The notes below the pieces were generated by a model. The model did no database searches. It worked only from the letters and a program-made list of their open reading frames with translations, and had not been told where the DNA came from. A stretch of DNA of 7,280 bases from JBGPGW01 sp041484095 (GTDB lineage: Bacteria; Pseudomonadota; Alphaproteobacteria; CADEGL01). The stretch spans positions 1 through 7,280 of the forward strand of contig JBGPGW010000183.1 in the NCBI GenBank assembly GCA_041484095.1, written 5' to 3'. The position numbers and the translations under genes are program-made. Below, piece after piece: positions 1 to 6,125 of the stretch; within the stretch, counting starts at the first letter, position 1; each line of letters begins with the position of its first letter.

Positions 1-136
1 CGAGCGCTTCTTCTGCAAGCTCAAGCACTTCCGACGCGTCGCCACGCGCTTCGACAAACTCGCCCGAAACTTCCTCGCCGCCGTCCTTCTCGCCTCTACC
101 CGCTTGTGGACCCGCGCTTATGAGTCCACGACCTAG
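1..136 (+). mobile_element. Right end of an IS5-family insertion sequence (left part outside window)
   Basis: The transposase tail implies that an insertion sequence enters from the left. The right boundary is not proven. The transposase stop sits in CTAG (133-136). From memory, IS427-type elements favour CTAG-like or TA-containing targets and have terminal repeats that run into the end of the transposase gene, so the boundary is probably at or within a few bases of 133-136. The left inverted repeat and the other target copy lie outside the window, so neither the repeat nor the duplication can be checked here. From base 136 rightward the sequence reads as coding for the moeB-like gene on the minus strand, which supports a boundary close to this point. 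Confidence 0.6.
2..136 (+). CDS. IS5-family (IS427-like) transposase, C-terminal part cut by the window edge
   Basis: Frame 2 is open from the window edge to TAG at 134-136 and encodes 44 residues beginning ERFFCKLKHFRRVATRFDK and ending RAYESTT. This resembles the C-terminus of IS5-family DDE transposases, where the signature Y-(2)-R-(3)-E-(6)-K supplies the last catalytic acid. The first visible residue is that Glu (codon 2-4), and the Lys seven residues later (23-25) fits the E-(6)-K spacing. The tail NFLAAVLLAS is also typical. The enzyme would cut and join the ends of its own element. Only the end is visible, so whether the whole gene is intact cannot be judged. Codons are GC-rich at third positions, like the host genes, so base composition gives no sign of recent arrival. 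The stop overlaps the antisense stop of the moeB-like gene. Confidence 0.85.
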   Translation, partial: ERFFCKLKHFRRVATRFDKLARNFLAAVLLASTRLWTRAYESTT

Positions 137-966
137 TCGATTTCGGTTTGCGACGGTACGCGAAGTGTCGGGTGGGCTCCGCAAAGAGCGCAATCCGACC
201 GCCGCTTGACCCGGAAGTGCCGGATCTTCGCGGCCAGGGAATCATAGAGCAGCAGCGTTCCCGACAGACTTTCACCGAGACCCAGGAGCTCTTTGATGAC
301 CTCGGTCGCCTGAAGCGATCCGACGACGCCTGCCAGAACGCCAAGAATTCCCGCCTGTTCGCAGCGCGGGATCAGATCGTCAGGCGGCGGCTCCGGATAG
401 AGGCACCGGTAGCATGGATGATCACCCGTGTTCCACGCCTTGAAGGTCGAAATTTGTCCTTCGAAGCGCAACAACGCCGCCGAAACCAAGGGAATCCGGG
501 CGAAGTAACAGGCATCTCCGAGGAGAAAACGCGTCGCGAAATTATCCGAACCATCGGCGACAAGGTCGTAACGGCGCACCAGCGCGTCGGCGTTGCTCGC
601 ATCCAGCCGGACATCGTGGGTCTCGATGCGGATGTCGGGGTTGAGCGCCTCGATCGCCGTTCTCGCGCTGTCGACCTTTGCAGTGCCGATGCGAGGAGTT
701 GCGTGCACGATCTGGCGCTGCAAATTCGTGAGATCCACCTTGTCGCTATCCACGATGCCAAGCGTGCCGATGCCGGCTGCCGCGAGATAAAGCAGCATCG
801 GAGACCCGAGGCCTCCCGCCCCGACGACGAGAACGCGCGAGGCCAGCAGCCGCGCCTGCCCCTCCTCACCGACCTCATCCAGAACGATGTGCCGCGCATA
901 ACGCAGCAATTGCGCATCGGTTATGGGCGGCAGCGTCCCTGTGAGCGGCGGCGTGCGGCTAGTCAT
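133..966 (-). CDS. moeB: HesA/MoeB/ThiF-family E1-like adenylyltransferase
   Basis: The 277-residue protein is an E1-like enzyme that adenylates the C-terminal Gly-Gly of a sulfur-carrier protein (MoaD for molybdopterin, ThiS for thiamine) in the cytoplasm. Visible features in order are: LLRYARHIVL near residues 20-29; the nucleotide loop GAGGLGSP at 49-56; LTNLQRQ at 79-85; the DGSDN acidic segment at 138-142; CYRC (185, 188) and CALC (259, 262), the four zinc-binding cysteines; and Cys202 before AGILG, at the position of the ThiF/MoeB conserved cysteine. There is no C-terminal rhodanese domain. The ATG at 966 is preferred over a longer frame because homology starts just after it and it overlaps the dut stop by 8 nt. 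No Shine-Dalgarno sequence is seen, so expression probably depends on coupling to dut. The final residues meet the IS boundary and may have been altered by insertion. MoeB versus ThiF cannot be decided, since no moaD, thiS or other pathway gene is present; the symbol is tentative. Confidence 0.9.
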   Translation of the reverse strand: MTSRTPPLTGTLPPITDAQLLRYARHIVLDEVGEEGQARLLASRVLVVGAGGLGSPMLLYLAAAGIGTLGIVDSDKVDLTNLQRQIVHATPRIGTAKVDSARTAIEALNPDIRIETHDVRLDASNADALVRRYDLVADGSDNFATRFLLGDACYFARIPLVSAALLRFEGQISTFKAWNTGDHPCYRCLYPEPPPDDLIPRCEQAGILGVLAGVVGSLQATEVIKELLGLGESLSGTLLLYDSLAAKIRHFRVKRRSDCALCGAHPTLRVPSQTEID

Positions 967-1432
967 GGGACTGCGATTGGGGATCGAGCCCGGTCGAGCC
1001 GAATCCTCCTTTTCCGCGGTCGGATTCCGGCAAATCCGCGCTTTTCGTCCACGCGACGCGCGTGATGGGGGCGACGACCAGCTGTGCGATTCGCATTCCG
1101 CGCGTGATCGAAAACGGTTCGATGCCAAGATTGGCCAGAATGACTTGGATTTCACCCCGGTAGTCCGAATCGATCGTGCCGGGGCTGTTGAGGACGGTGA
1201 GGCCGTGCTTCAGCGCGAGACCGGAACGCGGTCGGACCTGAGCTTCATAACCAGCGGGCAATGCGACACACAGCCCGGTCGGCACCGCGATCCGCGCCCC
1301 GGGCACGAGCACGATCTCGCGCGCGACGGCTGCGCATATATCCATGCCTGAACTCGCCGCCGTTGCGTAGCTCGGCAGCGGCAAGCCTTCCGCGTGCGCG
1401 AGTTGCCGAACGGCAACGGACAGTGGCGTCAC
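959..1432 (-). CDS. dut: dUTP diphosphatase (dUTPase), trimeric type
   Basis: The 157-residue protein hydrolyses dUTP to dUMP and pyrophosphate, which keeps uracil out of DNA and feeds dTMP synthesis. All five trimeric dUTPase motifs are visible: I, ASSGMDICA (26-34); II, PRSGLA (68-73); III, GTIDSDYRGEIQV (85-97), with the catalytic aspartate and the uracil-binding region; IV, RGMRIAQLVV (111-120); V, RGKGGFGSTG (139-148), the flexible P-loop-like tail with its phenylalanine. The length is normal. The start is GTG at 1432, which shares GTGA with the coaBC stop and implies translational coupling. A longer upstream frame exists but lies inside coaBC and has no dUTPase homology. The 3' end overlaps the moeB-like start. 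Confidence 0.97.
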   Translation of the reverse strand: MTPLSVAVRQLAHAEGLPLPSYATAASSGMDICAAVAREIVLVPGARIAVPTGLCVALPAGYEAQVRPRSGLALKHGLTVLNSPGTIDSDYRGEIQVILANLGIEPFSITRGMRIAQLVVAPITRVAWTKSADLPESDRGKGGFGSTGLDPQSQSHD

Positions 1433-2634
1433 GGCTTGGCCAGAAACACGCGGCTGATGCGTTCGACCAGCCGCGTCGCGACTTCGGTCTTGGTCATGGT
1501 CTGCCAGCTTTCGACATCTGCGGCGCTGACCAGATGAACCGTGTTGCGCTCGCCACCGAACACGCCCGTGGCAGGCGACACATCGTTCGCCACGATCCAA
1601 TCGCACCCTTTTTTTGCCAGCTTGGCGCGTGCGTTCTCGATGACGGACTCGGTTTCAGCCGCAAATCCGATGACCAGTCGCGGCCGGCGATTGCTTGGGG
1701 CGGCCAAACCGGCGAGGATGTCGGGATTCTCGGTCAGAGCGAGCGTCGGCGTTCCCTTGCCATTCTTCTTGATCTTCTGCGGCTTTGGCGTCGCGGGGCG
1801 CCAATCCGAAACGGCTGCGGCGCAGACCGCCACATCGACCGGAAGGGCGGCTTGGCAGGCCGCGTTCATCTCGACGGCGGATTCGACGCGCACGACCTTG
1901 ACGCCGGGAGGATCGGGTTGATGCGTGGGACCCGTCACAAGCGTGATGTCCGCGCCCAACCGCGCCAATGCCTCGGCGATGGCATGGCCCTGCCGCCCGG
2001 AAGAGCGGTTGGCGATGTAGCGGACGGGATCGATCGCCTCGACCGTGGGGCCGCTCGTCACCAGGGCGCGCCGCCCCGCGAGTGGTGATGCGTCGCCGAA
2101 AAAGCGCTCGACTTCCTCGAGAATATCACCCGGCTCCGCCATGCGACCCAGACCGAACTCGTTGCACGCCATGGCGCCCTCGGTCGGTCCGACCCTGAGG
2201 ACGCCGCGCGAAGCAAGGACGGCGAGGTTGGCCTGTGTGGCAGGGTGATGCCACATGCGGACGTTCATCGCCGGCGCGGCCATGACCGGCTTGTCGGCGG
2301 CGAGGATCGTGGTCGTCGCGAGGTCGTCGGCCTGACCATGGGCCATCTTGGCGAGGATATCGGCGCTCGCCGGTGCGACGAGGATCAGGTCGGCTTCGCG
2401 CGACAGTCGGATATGGCCCATCTCGCTCTCATCCGTGAGCGAGAACAGCTCCGTATACACCTTGTCTTCGGAAAGAGCCGCGAGCGACAGGGCCGTGACG
2501 AAATGCGCGCCGCCCGCGGTCAATATGCAGCGGACCGCGGCTCCCCGCTCGCGCAGGCGCCGGATGAGCTCGAGGCTCTTATAAGCCGCGACCCCGCCGG
2601 AAATGATGAGAAGGATGCGCTTTCCGTGCAGCAC
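1429..2634 (-). CDS. coaBC: Bifunctional phosphopantothenoylcysteine decarboxylase / phosphopantothenate-cysteine ligase
   Basis: The 401-residue enzyme carries out two successive steps of coenzyme A synthesis. The CoaB half joins 4'-phosphopantothenate to cysteine using CTP, and the CoaC half (an FMN flavoprotein) decarboxylates the product to 4'-phosphopantetheine. The N-terminal CoaC domain (about 1-180) shows SGGVAAYKS, the catalytic His75 in GHIRLS, PAMN (121-124) and the lid cysteine C157 in ACNEFGLGRM. The CoaB domain follows with TSGPTVEAIDPVRYI (about 193-207), Asn210 in ANRSSG and Lys289 in KIKK, matching the key E. coli residues. The start is GTG at 2634, with GAGG seven bases upstream and an N-terminus (MLHGKRILLI) like other alphaproteobacterial proteins. 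A TTG at 2664 would add ten residues but lacks a ribosome site. The gene overlaps dut by four bases. Confidence 0.97.
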   Translation of the reverse strand: MLHGKRILLIISGGVAAYKSLELIRRLRERGAAVRCILTAGGAHFVTALSLAALSEDKVYTELFSLTDESEMGHIRLSREADLILVAPASADILAKMAHGQADDLATTTILAADKPVMAAPAMNVRMWHHPATQANLAVLASRGVLRVGPTEGAMACNEFGLGRMAEPGDILEEVERFFGDASPLAGRRALVTSGPTVEAIDPVRYIANRSSGRQGHAIAEALARLGADITLVTGPTHQPDPPGVKVVRVESAVEMNAACQAALPVDVAVCAAAVSDWRPATPKPQKIKKNGKGTPTLALTENPDILAGLAAPSNRRPRLVIGFAAETESVIENARAKLAKKGCDWIVANDVSPATGVFGGERNTVHLVSAADVESWQTMTKTEVATRLVERISRVFLAKP

Positions 2635-2728
2635 CGTACTGCCTCGCTCGAGGTGCAACCCCAAGAAATACTGCGATATCTACCCTAGTAGCAGGGTCCC
2701 CCCCTTGGCAAGCGGCCGGGGTTCCGGC
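2635..2728 (-). other. ubiB-coaBC intergenic gap with weak hairpins and a possible promoter
   Basis: This 94-base gap contains three weak signals, read on the minus strand. (1) Directly after the ubiB stop there is a 5-bp hairpin, GCCGG/CCGGC with a 4-base loop (2715-2728); it has no T-run, so it is a poor terminator. (2) TTGCCA (2706-2711) is separated by 18 bases from TAGGGT (2682-2687), a mediocre match to sigma70 boxes that would transcribe coaBC-dut-moeB. (3) The spacer contains seven consecutive G (2698-2704) and a 5-bp inverted repeat ACCCT/AGGGT (2682-2697). None is decisive, and coaBC could simply be read through from ubiE-ubiB. Confidence 0.25.
2642..2645 (-). promoter_or_regulatory. 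Shine-Dalgarno sequence of coaBC
   Basis: GAGG on the minus strand lies seven bases before the GTG at 2634. It decides the coaBC start in favour of GTG over the upstream in-frame TTG at 2664, which has no such sequence before it. Confidence 0.6.
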
Positions 2729-4288
2729 TCAGAGCAAGCCAACGGCGATGAGGCCGATCAACGCGACCGCGATCCAAAGCGCCCACAACCAGGAGCGGTT
2801 GTCGCGCCGGCCCGCTTCGGTCAGCGCCCGGATGCTATCGGGATGAAGCCGCAGGCTGCCCTCCGACAGCATGGCCAACATTCGTTCTGCGCCCGCGAGC
2901 GCCGGCGGCAGCCGTTCCATTACCGTAACGACATCCGCCGCAAAGTGGCGGAGCCTTGCCTGCGGTCCACGCATCTCGACCATCCACGCCTCGATCAGCG
3001 GGCGTGCGAGCTCCCACATATTGACGGTCGGATCGAGCGTCCGCCCGACGCCCTCGGCCACCAGCATGGTTTTTTGAAGCAGCAGGAGTTGGGGCTGCGT
3101 CTCCATTTCGAAGGTCTCGGCCACCTGAAAAAGCTGCCCCAACAGACGGGCGAGGGAGATCTCGTTGAGAGGACGGCCGAGAATGGGCTCCGCGATCGAC
3201 CGGCACGCCTGGGTGAATGCCGCAACCGATTTGTCAGCGGGGACGTAGCCGGCCTTGAAATGCGCCTCCGCGGCCGCACGGTAGTCGGCGGAGAGGAAAC
3301 CGATCAGCATCTCCGCGAGATAGTTGCGTGTTCGCAGATCGAGCCGCCCCATGATGCCGAAGTCGACCGCGACGATGTGGCCGTCCTGATCGACGAACAG
3401 GTTCCCGGGATGCAGATCGGCATGGAAAAACCCATCCCGAAAGGCTTGGTGGAAGAGCGCCGTGGCGGCCTTGGCGATGATCGTCCGCGGATCATGGCCC
3501 GCGGCGATGAGCGCCTCGCGTTCATCGATGGGTATGCCGCTGACGCGCTCGAGCGTCAGCACGCGCTTCGACGTTCGGGACCAGTCGATCCGCGGAACGC
3601 GGAAGGTCGGGTCGTCGGTGAAATTTTCCGAAAGCTCGGAAGCGGCGGCCGCTTCGAAGCGAAGATCCATTTCCAGCGCGACCGTCTCTGCCATCGTTCG
3701 GACGACTTCGACCGGCTTGAGGCGGCGCATCACCCCTCCGCCGGTCCACTCCGCAAGCTCCGCAAGCCAGTAGAACAGGTCGAGGTCTTGGGCAAAGGCG
3801 TCCTCGATGCCCGGCCTCAGGACCTTGACGGCGACGTCTTTTCCGTCGGCCGTAACCGCCATGTGGACTTGCGCGATTGATGCGGCTGCCACGGGATTCT
3901 CATCGAACCGGCTGAAGATGGCCTCGACAGGCTTGCCCAGCTCTCGTGCGACGATCCCGCGTGCGCTCGCCCCCGAAAAGGGCGGCAGTTTGTCCTGGAG
4001 CTCGGACAGGTCGGACGCGATTTCTTCGCCGAGAAGGTCCGAGCGGGTCGACAGGAGCTGCCCGAACTTGATGAAGCTCGGCCCGAGGCCCTGAATCGCA
4101 AGCGCGAGACGTTGCCCCGGTCTCAGCCGAGAAACGGCGCCGTCCAGGGGCGCCTTGACGATCAGACGCGCCGCGGCAGTGATTGTCGGTGCGATCCCGA
4201 ACTTCTCGAGAAGGAACAGCGCGTCGTATTCGGCCAGGCGCCGTGCAATACGGAACAGGCGAACGACATTGCGGGCCGCGCGGATCAT
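2729..4288 (-). CDS. ubiB: UbiB, ABC1/ADCK/COQ8-type atypical kinase for ubiquinone biosynthesis
   Basis: The 519-residue membrane-anchored protein belongs to the ABC1/COQ8 family, ATPases needed for ubiquinone synthesis. Older annotations call it 2-polyprenylphenol 6-hydroxylase, but the hydroxylation itself is now assigned to other enzymes. Visible features are: the family-specific KxGQ segment FIKFGQLLSTRSDLL (72-86); the alanine-rich loop AAASIAQVH (134-142), which replaces the usual glycine loop; the nucleotide-binding Lys155 in VAVKV; the catalytic-loop-like HADLHPGN (289-296); the metal-binding DFG (309-311); and a hydrophobic tail at about 500-519 for membrane insertion. Length fits the family. 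The ATG at 4288 is chosen because family members usually begin near this point and AGGA precedes it, although only three bases away. TTG at 4300 would add four residues. ubiE ends 45 bases upstream, so the two are probably cotranscribed. Confidence 0.96.
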   Translation of the reverse strand: MIRAARNVVRLFRIARRLAEYDALFLLEKFGIAPTITAAARLIVKAPLDGAVSRLRPGQRLALAIQGLGPSFIKFGQLLSTRSDLLGEEIASDLSELQDKLPPFSGASARGIVARELGKPVEAIFSRFDENPVAAASIAQVHMAVTADGKDVAVKVLRPGIEDAFAQDLDLFYWLAELAEWTGGGVMRRLKPVEVVRTMAETVALEMDLRFEAAAASELSENFTDDPTFRVPRIDWSRTSKRVLTLERVSGIPIDEREALIAAGHDPRTIIAKAATALFHQAFRDGFFHADLHPGNLFVDQDGHIVAVDFGIMGRLDLRTRNYLAEMLIGFLSADYRAAAEAHFKAGYVPADKSVAAFTQACRSIAEPILGRPLNEISLARLLGQLFQVAETFEMETQPQLLLLQKTMLVAEGVGRTLDPTVNMWELARPLIEAWMVEMRGPQARLRHFAADVVTVMERLPPALAGAERMLAMLSEGSLRLHPDSIRALTEAGRRDNRSWLWALWIAVALIGLIAVGLL

Positions 4289-4333
4289 CGGTCCTGCCAA
4301 GTCAGGCGGCCATGGCCGGCCGTGCGGGCATCG

Positions 4334-5122
4334 TTATAGCCGCCAAGCACCATGGAGTGCCGCGATGCCCCCGGAGAGATTGCGAAAGCCCACGCGATCG
4401 AAACCGGCCGCCGTGATAAGGCCGGCTAGCTCTTCTTGTCGCGGAAATCGGCGAATGCTTTCGACCAGATAGCGATAGGCGTCCTCCTGGCCCGTCACGA
4501 ACCGGCCGAGCGTCGGAAGGACGGCGAAGGAATAGCGATCATAGAGTTGATCCAGCACGGGCAACGTGACGTGGCTGAATTCAAGGCAGAGGAACCGCCC
4601 GCCCGGGCGCAGGACCCGCCGCGCCTCGCTCAAGGCCCGATCGAGATGCGTCATGTTCCTCAATCCGAAGGCGACGGTACAGGCATCGACGCTCATATCG
4701 GCCAGCGGCAGCGCTTCCGCGTCGGCGCAAATCCAAGAGATGCCGCCGAGGAGGCCGCGATCGATCGCGCGGTTGCGTCCGATCTCGATCATCTCGCGGT
4801 TGATGTCGCTGACCACGATTTCGGCCGAATCTCCCCCACCCGGCCTGTGCGCCAGCCTCGCGTGGACGCGAAACGCGATATCGCCGGTGCCACCCGCGAT
4901 GTCCAGGAGCCGTATCCCGGGCTGCGGCGCCAACGCATCGACAAGCGCCGCCTTCCACAGCCGGTGGACGCCCGCGGACATGAGGTCGTTCATCAGGTCA
5001 TAACGCTCGGCGACGCCTTCGAACACGGCGCGCACGAGGTTCGACTTTTCGGATTCGGGGACCTGCTCGAACCCGAAATCCGCCTGGCCGACGCTTCTTT
5101 TTTCGTACGTATTGTTAGCCAT
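4334..5122 (-). CDS. ubiE: Ubiquinone/menaquinone biosynthesis C-methyltransferase
   Basis: The 262-residue enzyme is an S-adenosylmethionine-dependent C-methyltransferase that methylates the benzoquinol ring of ubiquinone precursors (and demethylmenaquinone in species that make it). The two family signatures are visible: YDLMNDLMSAGVHRLWK at 41-57 and RVLRPGGRFLCLEFS at 169-183. The SAM-binding motif LLDIAGGTGD (72-81) and the following acidic residue in VSDIN (104-108) are present. Length is typical. The start is ATG at 5122 (MANNTYEKRS). The open frame runs on to 5671, but that extension crosses the mutM gene on the other strand and has no methyltransferase homology. No Shine-Dalgarno sequence precedes this ATG. 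ubiB follows 45 bases downstream, forming a ubiquinone gene pair as in many Proteobacteria. Confidence 0.97.
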   Translation of the reverse strand: MANNTYEKRSVGQADFGFEQVPESEKSNLVRAVFEGVAERYDLMNDLMSAGVHRLWKAALVDALAPQPGIRLLDIAGGTGDIAFRVHARLAHRPGGGDSAEIVVSDINREMIEIGRNRAIDRGLLGGISWICADAEALPLADMSVDACTVAFGLRNMTHLDRALSEARRVLRPGGRFLCLEFSHVTLPVLDQLYDRYSFAVLPTLGRFVTGQEDAYRYLVESIRRFPRQEELAGLITAAGFDRVGFRNLSGGIAALHGAWRL

Positions 5123-5170
5123 GGCCGGACCATAGCGTAGAGCCTTATGGCAGGCTAGGTTACCCGGCCC
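5123..5170. other. Divergent ubiE/mutM intergenic region
   Basis: This 48-base gap must hold, or overlap, the start signals of both divergent genes. Neither start has a clear Shine-Dalgarno sequence within 5-10 bases: CCGGCC precedes the ubiE ATG and CCGGCCC precedes the mutM ATG. I see no convincing pair of -35 and -10 boxes in either direction. The promoters may lie partly inside the facing coding regions, or the transcripts may start at or next to the ATG. Confidence 0.5.
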
Positions 5171-6004
5171 ATGCCGGAACTCCCAGAAGTTGAGACAATC
5201 CGCCGCGGCCTTGCCGCCCGTATTATCGGTCGGTCGATTCGGCGGGTTGAGGTACGCCGGCCGGATCTGCGCATTCCGCTTCCGATGGATTTTGCGGACC
5301 GACTCGTGGGCCGGCGGATCGAGACGATCGATCGTCGTGCCAAATATCTGCTCCTTCGGCTCGATGACCGGCAGGTCCTCGTGGTTCACCTCGGGATGTC
5401 GGGGCGCCTGGTCCTCGCCGATCGCTCGTCTCAGCGGCAAGCGGGGCCGCATGAGCATGTCGTGATCCAGGTCGGCGATGATCTCGAAATCTGTTTCGAC
5501 GATCACCGCCGCTTCGGGTTGATGGCGCTCATTCCGGAAGACGAACTCCAGACGCACGCCTTGTTCGCCCGCCTCGGCCCAGAGCCGCTCGGCCCCGATT
5601 TCAATGGCGCCGTTCTGGCGGCGGCCCTGTCGGGACGCCGGACGCCCCTTAAGGCGGCTTTGCTCGATCAAAGCGTCGTCGCGGGGCTTGGCAACATATA
5701 TGTGTGCGAAATCCTGTTTCGCGCCCGGCTCTCGCCCAAGCGATTGGCGGCGACCGTGGGGAAGGGGCGGGCCGACCGGCTCGCCGCCGCTGTGCGCACC
5801 ATATTGTTGGCCGCTATCGCTTCGGGCGGCTCATCGTTGAGAGATTATGTTCAGGCCTCCGGCGAACTCGGTTATTTTCAGCACAAGTGGCTCGTCTACG
5901 GGCGCGAGGGGCAGCGTTGCAAGACCCGTGGCTGTGGCCGCGTGATTCGCCGAATTATCCAATCGAATCGGTCGACCTTCTATTGCAGCCTGTGCCAACG
6001 CTAG
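5171..6004 (+). CDS. mutM: Formamidopyrimidine-DNA glycosylase (Fpg/MutM)
   Basis: The 277-residue bifunctional DNA glycosylase/AP lyase removes 8-oxoguanine and formamidopyrimidines. The N-terminus MPELPEVETIRRGL is the family hallmark: after Met removal, the proline is the Schiff-base nucleophile and the next Glu is the acid catalyst. Lys58 in RRAKYLL is the conserved catalytic-loop lysine. HLGMSGRL (73-80) and DHRRFG (111-116) provide the Met and Arg-Phe that fill the void after base flipping. LGNIYVCE (173-180) contains the conserved phosphate-binding Asn. The C-terminal zinc finger has four cysteines (250, 255, 272, 275), with RSTFYC around the DNA-contacting arginine. Everything needed for activity is present. 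The gene is divergent from ubiE, and its start has no evident ribosome site. Confidence 0.97.
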   Translation: MPELPEVETIRRGLAARIIGRSIRRVEVRRPDLRIPLPMDFADRLVGRRIETIDRRAKYLLLRLDDRQVLVVHLGMSGRLVLADRSSQRQAGPHEHVVIQVGDDLEICFDDHRRFGLMALIPEDELQTHALFARLGPEPLGPDFNGAVLAAALSGRRTPLKAALLDQSVVAGLGNIYVCEILFRARLSPKRLAATVGKGRADRLAAAVRTILLAAIASGGSSLRDYVQASGELGYFQHKWLVYGREGQRCKTRGCGRVIRRIIQSNRSTFYCSLCQR

Positions 6005-6010
6005 GCTAAG

Positions 6011-6039
6011 GGTTCGGCCGGCGTGGCGGTCTCCGAACC
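6011..6039 (+). terminator. Possible hairpin after mutM
   Basis: GGTTCGG (6011-6017) and CCGAACC (6033-6039) are perfect 7-bp inverted repeats around a 15-base loop, beginning six bases after the mutM stop. No T-run follows, so a classic intrinsic terminator is unlikely. It could stabilise the mutM 3' end or attenuate read-through into the hydratase gene. In GC-rich DNA a chance origin is also possible. Confidence 0.3.
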
Positions 6040-6113
6040 GGTTGGCGGGGCCGTCGCGGGTTCTTCGCTCGGTTCCGCACGCGTGGTCGATATTCTGACC
6101 CGCTTCCAGCCTT

Positions 6114-6120
6114 AGAGAGG
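6114..6120 (+). promoter_or_regulatory. Shine-Dalgarno sequence of the enoyl-CoA hydratase gene
   Basis: AGAGAGG lies five bases before the ATG at 6126. It is the strongest ribosome site in the window and fixes the start, which matches the usual family N-terminus (MAYEHILVE). Confidence 0.75.
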
Positions 6121-6125
6121 TCTGA

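Noticed and set aside
151..160. CoaBC lid motif read as ACNEFG instead of ACGE (residues 156-161 of coaBC) as a possible defect
   Set aside because: The active-site cysteine is present, and the Asn variant is, as I recall, common in alphaproteobacterial CoaBC. The coordinates given here are protein residues 151-160, about base positions 2155-2184.
148..1065. Long plus-strand open frame of 305 codons opposite moeB-like
   Set aside because: It is Arg-rich with no recognisable domain, and it mirrors a minus-strand gene with complete family motifs; a GC-rich antisense shadow.
1433..1606. N-terminal extension of the dut frame
   Set aside because: It lies inside coaBC, is not dUTPase-like, and the GTG at 1432 gives a protein of typical size.
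2603..3880. Plus-strand open frame of 425 codons opposite ubiB and the start of coaBC
   Set aside because: Its length comes from the third-position bias of ubiB. It has no recognisable domain and crosses the ubiB-coaBC gap.
4436..5140. Plus-strand open frame of 234 codons opposite ubiE
   Set aside because: Antisense shadow of a gene with both UbiE signatures; no domain seen.
5123..5671. Long N-terminal extension of the ubiE frame
   Set aside because: It runs through mutM on the other strand. UbiE homology begins at the ATG at 5122, and 262 residues is a normal length.
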